64,000 nt of DNA. Source: Chaetorhynchus papuensis. Its lineage: Eukaryota; Chordata; Aves; Passeriformes; Rhipiduridae. The stretch lies in NCBI GenBank assembly GCA_013396525.1, contig VWYX01000085.1:731726-795725 (forward strand), given 5' to 3'. Under the pieces are notes generated by a model, which worked only from the letters and a program-made list of their open reading frames with translations, was not told where the DNA came from and ran no database searches. The translations under genes were made by a program, and so were the position numbers. Below, piece after piece: positions 26,201-38,752 of this stretch (position 1 is the first letter of the stretch; the number at the start of each line of letters is the position of its first letter).

Positions 26201-28970
26201 AAAGGATTAGCTACATTATCCAAACATGAAGCAATAGGCTAGTCAAACTAATCCCTGAGGAATAGTTAAAGGAAACAAATGACATGATAGACATAAGGTT
26301 ACTTCTCAGTAAGATAGCATTAGAGCATGTGGTACTGCTCACATATTTTCTGAAAGCATGTACGAGATATGCAAGCAGGGAGAAGGTAAGCCGATGTGTC
26401 TGTGTGACAATACTGAGCTACTTTTATTTCAGATTCTGCATCTTATCTGACTTTTAAAAATAATTAAAGTGTTATTAGACTGACTGATATCAATGGAACA
26501 TCCACATCCCGTGGAGTCCTTAATTGCAGGAAAAGAAGGGTAATGATCCAGATTTTAATATGACTGTGTCTATTGTGCCCTGTTGGATGGATTCATTATG
26601 CAATGAGTGAATATTTTTTCCTCATATTTAATTATTTTGAAACTGTAAGAAGTAATTCCAGTGTTAATCGCAACATTTCTATTTTAGAAGAACAAATCAG
26701 CCCCAAAAATTTCTTCTTTCATAAAAACCCATCACATGTGGAAATGATGCCCCAGTTACATACTCATATATTTCCAGGTTTCTTTTCATACAGAACTTTG
26801 AGTTATAAATTATTGTTAGATTTAATAACATCAAAAAACATGAAAAAAAGGCAGGTAGCTGGTCTTTCTGGAAGACCTAGCTGAAATTCCACAAGGGTAA
26901 AAGAGAGTCCTTCCAAATTCGTATCTCTATGTCACAACTGGGAATGCAAAGTAGGGGTAAGGGCTGCACTCCCATTGGAGTTGCAATGTGTGCATGGAAG
27001 GCCTTAAATTCGGGGCAAACACAAAACTAAGTTGTGACTAATCATCCTTTAGATGACTTCAGGGTGCACTGCAGGTGTGGTCTTTAATCCAGGAGGGAGA
27101 AGGGCTCTGGCAGAGCTATAGACCTCTACCCAACATGCATCTTGCAAGAACCAGCTCACTCACATCCACTGAGTGGATGTAATGAGCCCAAATGGCCATC
27201 CTTCTTGCCCTCCAAGCCGAGCACAATAAATTGCTCATCATACAGCTCCTGACTGCAGAAGGGAGTTTTAGGGAACATGGAATATCAAGTACTATGTTGC
27301 ACCAGAGTCCTCAGTGGTTTACAGTATTTCTGACTGTATTTCTGATAGGATAGGATATTTCTGATAAGAGAGGATATTCTGAAGGATATCAAAGTTCTTC
27401 AATGGATGATTATCAATTACTCTGCCTAAGAAGTTTCTTAACCATGATCAATTAGTTACTGGCTTCTGTGCTGTCACTTGAGGGTGCACAATTTTACCAC
27501 ATTTTTCCTCAGTTTAATGAGGCGCTGAGTATTCTCATTGTTCATATTCAAATCTCATCTTGTTAAAGATCCAATAATCAATTGACTTCAATAACGTTCT
27601 TTGACAATGATTTCCCCAGGTTAATTGTATGTGCTATCTAAAAAGTATTTCCTTTCACTTTTTATTAGCTGCTTTATAAAAGTATTTTTTGTAACCTTTT
27701 AAGAAAAGCTGAATTTGGGAAGAGCTTATCAGGTTCTGAAGGAGTGTAATCATCCATTCCTAACCAAGTGATATATTAGATCATTTATTTGTGGCAAGAC
27801 AGACATTTCAATAGTGCTTATTGTTTCCCATAATGAAAGGTTTAAATCTTCCTTTAGGTTCCTCTGAAATTTAATTTTTGTGGATGGAGACAAGCCAGTT
27901 TGTGTAAGATTTCTTTTTTGTCAGGGCTTCAGAAATCCCAAACTATTAATTATATTTTTTCCACTCTCTAACTCTATGTTGTGGAAAAAAAAAGAGGTGG
28001 AGGAAATCAAGTACAATAGAAGCTTTCATGCACTTCACCTTTAAAAACAATAAATTCCTTCCCTTTTGCAGGATTATTTATTGAGCTGTTTAGTCACTGA
28101 AAAGGGATTTTATCATACACTCTACACCACTCATGAAAACTGCATCCTATTGTACTTATGAATTTACATTTGGTAGAACTGCACAATACAAGTGAAACGT
28201 TTCTGTCCTTGACCAAGTTAACCCCAGAAATGCCCTTCCTACAGGAGAACTAAGGTTCCCTGGCTGTGTGTTAAAAGCCAGAGTGACTACTGTGTGAATC
28301 CCTTCTACCTACATTTAAGAGGTTTTTTGCAGGGGAATATTGCTTACTTTAATTAAGAAGATCTCTATGTTACTGAAATATATTTATTGTCAGTACAGTA
28401 TGTTTATATTTAATTTGAATAGTTGATATCATTCATATAGAGTAATAGAAGTCTTTATGCTGCAGTCCTTAGACAGCATTCACACTGTCAAACAGTACAG
28501 CTTCCATGGCTGTAACACCACAGCTCCTTCCTGCTGTTGAGTTTTCAGTCCAGGAAAATATGTGATTTCTGTTCTCATCTCCAATGCATTTGGAGGTCAT
28601 GGACAAAGTCCTGAGCAAAATTTTCTCTGAGAAAATCAATAATGATTTATGATATCTGACTTCAAAAAATGTTGTTTCATAAAAGTGATAGACAATGAAG
28701 CACTAATCTACTAAGACAACTCTGGGTTCCAGTTCACCTTTTATTTTATTTTCCAGCAGCCAAAGCGCTATACGGCAAAACAACTATTGGGTTCTCTGGA
28801 GAAGTTGCCTCATTTTTCAAACACACTGAATTCATCAGCAAGCTGGCAATTTCACAATGTGTTATGAAATTATTCAGAAAATACTATTGGAATATTCAGA
28901 AAATGTTACTCATTCAGCCTCACTAATAGCTCAGATCCTGGAAGGCAAAGTTATTTGACTCCAAAACGTT

Positions 28971-28986
28971 AAAAAAAAAAAAAAAA
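28971..28986 (+). repeat. (A)16 homopolymer
   Basis: A plain A-run without an upstream AATAAA signal or recognisable gene copy, so it does not mark a processed pseudogene. Confidence 0.9.
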
Positions 28987-31379
28987 TCTAATGACACATA
29001 AACTAATCTCAGGATTTGAAGGCACAAGCCATGATTTTTACACCGTTCAGTCTGACAGTGCTGCTATTAGTGGTGTATAGTGGGTAAGGGAGCAGGTGTT
29101 TAAGAAGATTGCAAACAGCAATATTTTTTCTTCTTCCACCTGAAAGGAGACTGGTTTATTCAGAGAAGACTGCCTGGGTAGTTCCTCATAAAATTTCATA
29201 AATTTTTTTATTCCCTAAAGAATTAGGTTTATTCACAATTCAGAACTGGACAAGAATGAGTCACTGCTGCCCACAAACAGCAGAGGACCAGGAAATTCAT
29301 TCATTAGTTACCTCTGCTAAAAAGCTTGCCAGGAGTACTTTGGCCCACAAATGTGTACATCTGTGTCTATTTGAATGTACATGACCCAGCCTGTGTCTTT
29401 ATTGCCACTCTCCTCAGGATTGCATTCCACTAACCCCATGTCCTCTCCCAGTTAAAATTTTCCTCAGTTTTACAGAGGAATGTATGCAGGGGTGAACAAG
29501 CTAGCTCTGCACTAATAAGTGTAGGACTAATTAGCCTAGGAGCACCATTATTTTGTTAGATTTATATCCCTTGCAGGATTCACATCTATAGTCAACCCAT
29601 GCTTCACAGAGATACTTTTGGTACCTTGGTGTGACAAAATACACCATTCTTGCCATTCTTTCACAGGTCTGTGATAGACCTTTCATAAAAGGAAACACTC
29701 ACAGGTTGCTGCAGTGGTTTGTTAAGTTCTGGCACAGTGCCTGACTCCTCTCACTCTCTCCCCCAGTAAGAAAAGAAAGAAGCTTCATCCTTCTTTCATT
29801 TTGGAAGAAAACTGCATGACTCATTTTTGGGGGTGTCTGACTGTAGTGTAGGTGCTTTCTACCAGCTGTTCAGCACTGAGCACATTTGTGTCACTCCATT
29901 CTCCTTGCAGTTAAGTGTGGACTCTGAGTGGACTGAAGGATCTGCTGAACTGGCAGGCTGTGCTGGGGATAGCACACTGTCCCTCCGTCCTCTTAAAGGC
30001 TGGGCCTTCAAGTGTGAAACTGTTGCAATGCTGACCACAGTTCACTTTTTCAGTTATTAAAGCAAATAATTTCCCATTTCTCGTCAGCTTTTCATGCTAA
30101 CCAGCACAATGAATGTGAAGCAGTGAGCTTCCTCTGACACTGACATCAGGCACATAAAATAGGATCCTTACTCATTACAAGGTAGCACTGATCTGCCCTG
30201 TTTCCCTAATTCTCTTTTTCACATATGCTCTTTAGGTGCCAGATAAAAGCAGGTATAATTCCATAAACTGTAAATATGTTGCCATAGTGTTGCAACTCCA
30301 CATTCAGAAGCCCTCACAAAACTTTCTATGACTGTACCACATGATCTTATCAAAATTCTTTGCATGAAGTGTAAGCGGTGTTCATAGATGTGCATATATT
30401 AAAACAAATTAGCATTACTGCTATTGCCCGTGTTCACACCTTTAATGTTAGTTTTATAAACTAATTCTTTCCTGAGAGCAAGGAAGAATAACCTCCTCAC
30501 CTTTCTCATAAAATCTGAAAGTCATGTGCGGCTCATGATCTACTTCTAAATAATATATTCGTTCACTGACTGAGACAGGCATTTTACATTTTTTTTATGT
30601 ATTATGCCAATGCAACATATTAAAACATCCATTAAGACATGCTGTATCTATGCAGCATTTCTAAGAGGTAAACACTGGGTGAATTTCTGGGGATACTGAT
30701 AATGTCTCCCTGATGTAATGGTACTTGGTTATTTGTGTCATAAGCTAGATCCCTCCAAATCAGTACAGAAAGTCTCCTGAAAGAGGTCTAAGTTGGTAAT
30801 CTGATGCTGCCATTTATAAGCTATTTTTGACTACATTTATATCTAAGAGACTGATTCACAGTTCTTGGAACAGGTGATGCTTTAACATGTGCAATCTTTT
30901 TCTTCAGCAGCCTTTTTTATTAACCTGTTATTATAGGTTACGCAGCAAATAATGCCTATACTTATGACTGACTAACAATCTCCACAATAAAACTCTTGCT
31001 TATTATATTGTTAGACTTAAACTGTTCAGGATGAACAGAAGTTTCTTATGCCAGACAGCTGTCTTAGGTTCTGTGTTTTGGGAAAATTTCATATGCAAAA
31101 GGTACAGTTCTTTCCAAGAAAGAAGTTAAGAAAAAAAATCTACTGTTTTGCACAGCAGGAATCTTCACTGGAAAAAGATATCCTCTGACTGCTGATAAAT
31201 AGAGCAATGGGAAATCAGGAAAAAGTGCAGATTGTGCACTAAGTACAATCCTACTGGGCAATGCAGACAGCTTTGATGCCATGGCAGATCTTTTGGATAT
31301 CTGGCATTTCAGTTGCCAGTCTATGGGATCTCTTTGGAGTGAAATGTTGCTTCCTGTAGTGAAACAAGGCCCCTTGCAG

Positions 31380-31790
31380 CATTTCCTCCTCCCAGCTTTC
31401 ACCAAGGCATGGGAGCTGATCTGAGCACAGGCAGGCAGAGATCTTGGAGAAGGAAAGAGGCCACTGACCCAGCAGGTACATTCAGAGCCTTGCCAGTGTC
31501 CTGCCTAACCTCAAAGAGGAGGTGAATACAACCACTGGGCTCCCAAGCACAGCTGGGGGCTTGGACACCTCCCAGTGCCACCTACAAGGGTTCCCTTGGA
31601 GTGCCATGCCTCAGTGAGGCCACTCTTAGACTTCCCTTGCCTTTGGATGCTCTGTAGCTCTGGGGTTTGCCCCTTGCCACTCCACTCACCCTCTGCAAGC
31701 ACAGACAAGCACTGCCAGCACACACCATCTCCTCCTGCAGTGTTTCTATTCTGCCTGCCCACTATCCCAGGAACATGCTTGGTTCTTAGT
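31380..31790. other. GC-richer block of unknown origin
   Basis: About 400 bases with clearly higher GC than the neighbourhood but very few CpG. Overlapping frames of 60-113 codons occur on both strands, which is a by-product of fewer AT-rich stop codons. None resembles a known protein. It may be an old transposon or unique sequence. Confidence 0.35.
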
Positions 31791-32738
31791 GAAAACCCCG
31801 AATTCCACTTAAAAAGTGTTTCTTTTTCACATAGAGGTGAGGCAAGAAAATGAACTTACTGAAGAAACTTGAAGGTTTGTAAGAAAGGGGCAAGGGTTTC
31901 AAGAAAGGAAAAGACTGTTTTATTGATAAGGCACTTAGAAGGCCCTTTGGAAAATTGCTTCCTACCAGAATGCCTGTATGGGGCTAGAGAAGTCACTTCA
32001 GATTTTTACAGCTGACTGCTGAATATACTCTTAATTTTGCATGTAATCTACTTGATAGCTTTCACATTTGTAGAAGTGTTTGGTCTCACAAACATAGCTC
32101 TTTCTGATTTTGAGGCCATAAGTAACATGGCATAAAAGCATGTAAAGTGATAGTAAATGTCCTGTGAAACTGGGATCGAAGCACCTCATTCTGGAACCCA
32201 AAATTCATGTACAGTTGGGTTCTTAACCTAAATCTTCCGTTGTTTAGTTTAACTCTTTTAAAAAAGGATAAAATTAGTACCACTCCATGCAAGTATTTTT
32301 AAAGCTTAATTACATTAGATTTGTGGAACGCTGGTGAATGTTTTAAGGAAAATGTTTCATAAGAAATGAATTTCATTAAGAAATTAATGTTTCATAGCAA
32401 AATTCATAATTCTCTACTCAATTCTGGTTTAGTGACAGGTTACAGATAAGGTTGGTGTCACACACTCTCTGGAGGTACAAAGACGACCTGAATGAACAAA
32501 AGACTAAGATGATGAGGCAACTTGGTAAGTGAGTTGCAAAACTTTTTACACTAATCCAGACCTGTCACGTTCTCCTCTCCCAGTCTATTAAATCCTTTTT
32601 ACTTGGTCAGTGATGAAGAAGACGTTTTGGTAGAGGAAAATTACTAAGGCAGTAAGTTGTGTCCTATTAAATCCAAACCATTGTATGATACTCTGATTTT
32701 TTACTGGTACTTATTTATGGTTAGCCCACCAGCAGAAT

Positions 32739-32792
32739 ATCATAGAATAGCTTGTCTTGAATGAGACCTTTAAAGGACTTCTAGATCTGCAA
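32739..32792 (-). mobile_element. Decayed CR1 3' end (relic)
   Basis: ATCATAGAATAGCTTGTCTT at 32739-32758, then GAGACCTTTAAAGGACTTCTAG at about 32763-32784, follow the order of words seen at the CR1 tails at 13841 and 61834, with several substitutions and a one-base insertion. Only about 50 bases are recognisable. It is an old fragment in reverse orientation. Confidence 0.7.
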
Positions 32793-35700
32793 AAGTACAT
32801 TGCATCCAGCATCCTCAGAAAACAGACTCACCAGAAGTAACAGAGGAAGTTGGAGGTTACAATGCAGTTCTAGGACTCCTTGTCTAGAGACAAGGACTAA
32901 ATCATAGGGAAGTGAAAGACAGGAGTCATCTGAGTAAGTTTCATTCTCACTGTGAGAATCAAAACTTAGACAGGTCTAAATAGTCTGCTCAGGAACTTTA
33001 CTCTAATTGTCATCCATTCTAGATTTTCTCTTGTCACGCTGTTGACCACAGCTTTAGTTGAGTATTGGCAATGGTGACAATAATGCTACTTTAGTTTGCT
33101 GTTTGTTAGGGTTGCAATTTGAAGTTCTAGCCCTTGATTTGTCAAACAACCAAAAGATACTTTAACTTTTAGCATGTTTCTGTTTCTCAAAGCTAGTTAA
33201 TAAAGGTTAAGCAAGCAATTAATGTTAGCTTAGATTTATCTTTAGGTGCTTTGCTGAATTAGGTCCTAAACAGTGATACCAAATAACTATCCTAGGTTAT
33301 CTAGGGTGCTATAAGTGTCTTTCTTATTGTTTCTTGCTAATATTTCTAATGTTTTGTTTGCTTCTTTCTTTTCCCTTGCAAAGCACTGTATCCTGGAGCT
33401 TACATTGTTTTTCTATGTCATGATTGGTTCATTGTTTATTTAGCTAGGCTATTGTCTAAGCTATATTAAAATTGTCCTTAGAGACAGGGTGATACCCATA
33501 ATGCATGTATACTTATTAGAGCTAGAGGCACAGCACAAAAGCACTACTAATTTATTACAACAGACAGTGTAACCATTGAGCCCAGTTCAACCTTGACCAG
33601 AGGACCCAGGTGGCTTAGCCATGCAAAATACGGCTCATTTGTATCTACCTATTTTGTATTCACTGCTGATGTATAGCTATTGAGATTATATGGCTATAAG
33701 GGAATAATAGTCATAGGTAGAAATGGATGAAATGTCTTTAAATAGATTAGCTTTGATAGTCAAAGCTTTTTCCTTTAGAATCAGGCTTTTACAAGACAAT
33801 TGTAGTCCTTCAGCTGATACTGAAGAAAGCATAAAGGGGAGCATGAGATGAGAAGGAGGGAATAGCTCTAAAGCAGTAAAATGAGGAAAGGTACAAATAT
33901 TCTGACTGGGACAATCATTTACATCTTGTTTATCATCAGTGATAGCTGTAAGTGAAAGCCAGACCTCAGAAATCTGAAAAAAACAGTTTTGTCTCTGATT
34001 TATTTGGACTAGAATTTCACTTCACCAGAGCAATATATAGAAGAAGAACCTTAAATCTTACCTATATAGGGCTAGTTATTCGCCCTATTAACATTTTCAA
34101 AGTCAGTTACTGCTTTTCTTTATGCCACCTGTACTCTAATACCTTCTGCTATCGGAACTAGCCCAGGGAAAGAAAAACAAGAATGTTGTCATGAGGGGAA
34201 TATGGCCTGGAACCAAGAGGTATAATGTCCAAGGAAAATGTCATGAATTTCTATGTAACAAGCATAGAAACTCGTTGGTAGCAGAAGCAGGGAGAACCAG
34301 GAAAGGTGAGGAAACTGCCTGATGCCAAATTACACATGAAACCAGTGCTCAGTTCTCAGCCACAGGCTGTTGTATTTTTTTTTTTAAGAAGGCCTTTCTC
34401 CTTGCTCTGGATGGCAGCTTTAAATCCAGGAAAGCTGGGAGATAAGAGGGCTAGACTCTGCATGTGTAATGAGTGCACCTGCAGAAATTAACATATGGAA
34501 AGAACAAAAAATAAATAAAGGTGTTCCACCTTACTGCAAAAAATACTTTGGTTTCCTATAAAAAGAAAAAAGGAAATATCCAAAAAGAATTAGATTTCCA
34601 GAGTTGGGAGTAATAGCAGCTTTCATGTTAAAGAGCCCATGACATACGGAGAGAGTTAACCAAAGTTTTATGCACTAAGCGTGAAATAGGAAACTGAGTG
34701 CTCACAGTCACTGGTTAAGATCCTCTTATCTCACTGTGGAAAGAAACTGAACTTTATATGTTTCTCTTGCTGGCAAGGCAGACTTCTATGGTTATCAGAA
34801 ATACAGAGGAAAGTCTAGTTAGAGATTTTTTTCTCCCCTTTGGCTTCTATGCAACAACTGTAGCTGATTAATCCAAGTCAACAGAAAAAGTCAGCCAGTA
34901 TTATGGATTAAATGAGAGGAAATTGTTGTTGTTTACCCTTCTACATCCTCTCTTTTTATAGAGTTTGCTATTGCAGAAATATGGGATACTGTTGCATTTT
35001 CTTTTTTACTATACGTCACAGATCTGTGCCACTGTGGTTGCTGCAAAGCTGGGCATGCTCTTTTGATAAAATAGAACTGTATTAAATCAATCTACCTACA
35101 GGCTGCTTTTGTTTTTACAAAAGAAGAATTGACAGCACTTTTAAGAAGAGATCAAACTTCACCCTTCCTAAATGCTTTAACCACAGCCAACTCATTTAAA
35201 ATTGGGGCAGGTTAAAGCAGCAAATGGTTCACAATTTCAAGATGGCCTTTGTCTTAGCCTTCTTGGAAAGCCCTGGTAAACCTGTTCTCTTCCCTGTGGC
35301 AAGGTCACAACAAGCTTGTTTCTCTTTCTTCCAGTAAGCTTGTTTCAAACTTATTTTTATCTTTGCTTTAAGCTTTTAATCCTCCTTTCCCTTCTCATCT
35401 TGAATAAGACCTAAGTCCTCAAATACAATGGAACCAAACTTTCAATGTTTGAATGCCCCTCTGCAATCCCTTACAAAGGGTTTGTCTTTACAATTAAAGT
35501 CAGACAAGTTAGAAAGCTGCAGAGCAGGCTTACCTTCAGATTTTGGTCTTTTAACAAGAGATTGAATGATACAAACTATTTCAAATAATCCTTTGAATAC
35601 AATTCCTAAAACAGCCAAGCAAATTGCAAACTCCAGGTAAATCCAAACAACAAATAAGTCGGTATCTAGACCAGCAGCAACCACTGCTAATTCAGGAAGC

Positions 35701-36180
35701 TCTTTGACCTTTTGGTTCAAAGTGCTACTGCTGTGCAGTATCTTTTACAGCTGAAAGAGCACATGTTAGAACAAAAAACAGGATAGCTTTTAATATGATC
35801 TAATATACCTGGGATGCAGTGTCTGGATTCAAGAAATCTAACAGAGCAATAGAAGGTGAATGAAACACCTAATTAGTTTCAAATTTGTGTACAAAAACAT
35901 TGTTAAAAAAACTAAAGAAAGAACACAGGAAAAAGAAGACAGGCCAACAAGCAGACCAAGAAGACTGAAAGAAAACATCAAAGTGCAGAAATTCTGTCAT
36001 TACTCTTCCAGTTTAGATATTTCTTCATTCTGTAAGTAATCGACCAGACACTTGTTCCAGCCTTGGAGAACAACATCAACAACACAAAAAATGAGTCTGC
36101 CTATGATGAAAGAGTCTGCTGATAGAATTTATGGACTAGACCTGATCTGTGCTACAATTCTAGTAAAAGACTATTTCTAA
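32793..36180. other. Unannotated non-coding stretch
   Basis: AT-rich unique sequence with a T-run at about 34374-34385. Apart from the weak candidate exon at 35534-35750 no coding signal is visible, and no transposon was recognised. Confidence 0.5.
35534..35750 (-). other. Weak candidate exon with a hydrophobic frame
   Basis: On the minus strand an open frame encodes a hydrophobic stretch of about 28 residues (FVVWIYLEFAICLAVLGIVF and following) that could span a membrane, then a basic tail (SLVKRPKSE). It stops exactly at a near-perfect splice donor, CTGAAG followed by GTAAGC, with the junction at 35534/35533. An acceptor-like GCTCTTTCAG ends at 35751, but the frame contains TAA right after it and no ATG before the hydrophobic part. 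If it is an exon it would need another acceptor, for example after CTGCACAG. I recognise no homologue. AT-rich DNA often encodes hydrophobic residues by chance, so this is a candidate only. Confidence 0.15.
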
Positions 36181-36264
36181 CCACCCCCCTAAAAAAAAAA
36201 AAAACAAACAAGAACAACAAAACCCAAAAAAACCAAACCAAAAAAACCCCAAAAAACCAAACTC
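36181..36264 (+). repeat. A/C-rich low-complexity tract
   Basis: A C-run and a run of 14 As are followed by irregular AAAACC, CAAA and AAACCCC units. Similar tracts lie near 18070, 36925 and 47401. Confidence 0.9.
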
Positions 36265-37204
36265 AGATTTCAGAAAGAGAACAAGTTATCTAATTTCTCT
36301 GTCTCGATTTTTAATTTGGAGCTAGATTACCACACAAGGATGAAAGTAAGATAGGAGGCACATTTCTCCTGTTGTATAGGTCAGGACTGGTGATGCCACT
36401 GCCCAGTATTCCATGACAGAATGGAAGGCAATAAACTGAAGATTAGGATTTCCCACTTGCACACTGAGAGTTGAGGCGAAGCACTTCCAGACGCACAGGG
36501 ACATGAAATGATGAATACTAGGTTGACCAAAAGGTTTGGGATGGGTTCCTTCCCCACCTTTTTCTGATGCTTATGTCTTCTTCTACCTGTCTATCAGACT
36601 AGAAAATTTTCTTTAATTGTGGTTTCAATTAGCAAGTAAAATTGCTTTGTGCTGCATCCAAGCAGAGCAGACTGTGTTTCTGCAATTTGTAGACAAACGT
36701 TTGTCAAAATGCTGCTATATTCTCTGGAATGGCCCAAGACTATACACTACTCAAAATTAAAAGAATTTCACATTTCTTGTCCATGGAAAGGGACTGGAAA
36801 TGAACCAAGACTTATATAAATTTTTTTTCAGTTTACCATAGACATTGACAGTTTCTTGAAGCTGAGGAATATCTAAGTATCAAAAAACCCCACATTTCTC
36901 CAGTGGAAGCCTGTCTTTGCTTTAAAAAAAAACCCCAAACCCCAAAAACACACAAGAAAATACCCCCCAAATATGTTTGTATAACAGAGACCTGTAGACT
37001 ATGCTGCAAAAGAAGTAATTGCAGAAATGCAAGATTAATCTAACATGGCCTAATTACTCCAATATACTATTGAACTTGCGCACAAAATCAAGAATACATT
37101 TTTTCACAAAGGGCTGATGTGGGCCTGAAGTTTACCTCTGTGTTAGCATCTGATTATTAACAGATGCTTCTGCCTGAATTAAGGTGCAAACGAAATCATA
37201 AACC
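36265..37204. other. Unannotated non-coding stretch
   Basis: AT-rich sequence with a second A/C-rich run at about 36921-36970. No gene was recognised. It borders the probable LTR at its right end. Confidence 0.5.
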
Positions 37205-37222
37205 AAAGCCAATAGTATGGAT

Positions 37223-37228
37223 TTTATT
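37223..37228 (-). promoter_or_regulatory. Polyadenylation signal of the probable LTR
   Basis: TTTATT on the plus strand is AATAAA on the minus strand. Its position downstream of the TATA box at 37426-37431 fits the promoter-to-polyadenylation order of an LTR. Confidence 0.45.
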
Positions 37229-37279
37229 TAACAGTAAATATGTGATAGAGAGGTAGAAATGAGGGGGAGAGGAAGGGGT

Positions 37280-37313
37280 TAGAGAGAGAGAGAGAGAGGG
37301 AGAGAGAGCGAGA
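37280..37313 (+). repeat. (GA)n microsatellite
   Basis: About 17 GA units interrupted by GGG and GC. It lies within the probable LTR, between its TATA box and its polyadenylation signal. Confidence 0.95.
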
Positions 37314-37425
37314 TTAAGCAGAGACATCACCACTGTGTGGAATCCTACAAGTCCTGCTAGTCCTCCTTCACCCCATTCTGCTCGGTGGTGGGGATCCCAA
37401 AGTGCTCTTCTGGAGGGATCTCTTT

Positions 37426-37431
37426 TTTATA
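37426..37431 (-). promoter_or_regulatory. TATA box of the probable LTR
   Basis: The minus strand reads ACTATAAAAAAGAGAT here, a good TATA element. No test of activity is possible from sequence. Confidence 0.45.
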
Positions 37432-38320
37432 GTTCAAGTCCCACGGGGTGTACAGGTTGTTCCCAGAAGATGTGGCATGTGTGTAACAGCTGCTTCCTTT
37501 CTCACCACTTGCCATGGTGGGCATTTTATCCAGATGGGTTACCAAGATCTGCCTCACCAGGCTTGGCATCTTCCTATTGTTCTTCTCCCACAGTCTGCAC
37601 AGTGGAATCTTGTCCAGTATGCCAATTCCAAACCTTCTGCCTTTGCGTAGGCCAGAAATTAACACCTTCCTGTTTGCCATCTGTGCTTATCTTAAGTTGC
37701 TGTTGTGGTAGCTTGTCTTGTGGGAACTTCCTCCTTTGACAGTGTTTGAGACAGTTCATTATGATTCTCTTAATCCTTGCACTCTGCTATTGGTACAACT
37801 ACTGATAGATCTTCGGTTTATACGGATGTGAGAACTATTAAAATATGTTATTTTTATGTGAAAATGTGCTGGAAAAGTCTGTGCATTTTTCATCATTTTA
37901 AGTTACATTTTGAAATGGCTTCAGCAGTTTTATGCTTCATAGCACCCTGAAGAATTTTATTAGTGGTTGGTAAGTTATCTCTTAAGTTAGTAAGTTAGTC
38001 TGTTATCTCTTAGTGTTCTATTTCTGTAAGAAATGCAAGAGATCTAGAAATCTCAGCATGTGTTTGTTGAGGCCAGAAAGTTCTCCTTTCATGGACTGAC
38101 AAGAAACGTTGCTTGATATTTATACTGACTGCGGAGCTTTGTGAATTACATTTATTTAATTGAGTCCTTTTTTATTTGTTTGATTTCTGAGACACTTAAA
38201 CTTCTGTCATTACTGCTTTTCTACACCACAGAGGGATTTTTATTGTCACATCACCTCCTCTTTTTTGAGGATTTTTTTTGTTTTAATTTGCTTTAAAGTT
38301 GGAAATTTCATCTATAAAGA

Positions 38321-38347
38321 ATTAATAAATAATAAATAATAATAATT
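38321..38347 (+). repeat. (AAT)n / (AAAT)n short microsatellite
   Basis: Alternating AATA and AAT units over about 27 bases. Confidence 0.85.
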
Positions 38348-38609
38348 TAAAAAATAGCCATTATTTTTTCACAACTCTCTATATTGAAAAGATATAAAGG
38401 TTACCTTTTTCTGAAACATATTTACCCATTTATTTTTTAAAGAAAATGTAAATATCATTTAAGAATTTCTCATTCCTGGATCATTTTGGTTTAATGGGTC
38501 AATATAATTTTAATGGCTTGTATTATGTATATGTGCTGATTCTTATGCCGCCCTCTGACACAGGTATTTAAGAAATGTGAGTTGTAATGGTGTCCTAAGA
38601 TGACAGATT

Positions 38610-38752
38610 TTTCTTCTGTTTTTTGTTTGGTTTGGTTTGGGTGTTTGTTGTTGTTTTCTGTGTTCATTCTGTCCTTAGTTGTGTCTTTTCTGTTGTTGTT
38701 GTTAGTTTTTGTTCTTGCTTTGGTGTGTTTTGGTTTTTAGGGTTTTTTTTGT
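38610..38752 (+). repeat. T/G-rich low-complexity region
   Basis: TTTGG, TTG and TTTTTG units are interspersed with unique words over about 140 bases. It is the same kind of tract as at 5903 and 12542. Confidence 0.85.

Larger units (their letters stand above)
23205..32738. other. Unannotated non-coding stretch
   Basis: More than nine kilobases of mostly unique, AT-rich sequence. Open frames are all about 100 codons or less and unrecognised. An imperfect repeat cluster of ATTTCTGA and GGATAT words lies at 27324-27389. A 16-base A-run lies at 28971-28986. A GC-richer block at 31380-31790 is listed separately. No CR1 or LTR blocks were recognised before 32739. Confidence 0.5.
37205..37797 (-). 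mobile_element. Probable solo LTR of an endogenous retrovirus (minus strand)
   Basis: A block of about 590 bases has the order of signals of a retroviral LTR when read on the minus strand. A long upstream part comes first, then a TATA box (complement of 37426-37431 in ACTATAAAAAAG), then a C/T-rich stretch that includes a (CT)n run, then an AATAAA signal (complement of 37223-37228) about 200 bases downstream of the TATA box. The minus-strand start would be TGTACCAATAG (complement of 37787-37797). A matching CTATTGG lies at the other end (complement of 37209-37215), giving a short terminal inverted repeat. A 107-codon minus-strand frame at 37357-37680 runs across the TATA box and is probably incidental. 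No target-site duplication was found, and the outer limits are uncertain; a second inverted match (37198-37208 with 37812-37822) could place them slightly further out. Confidence 0.5.

Noticed and set aside
37357..37680. 107-codon minus-strand frame as a gene
   Set aside because: It crosses the TATA box of the probable LTR and has no family similarity; more likely incidental.
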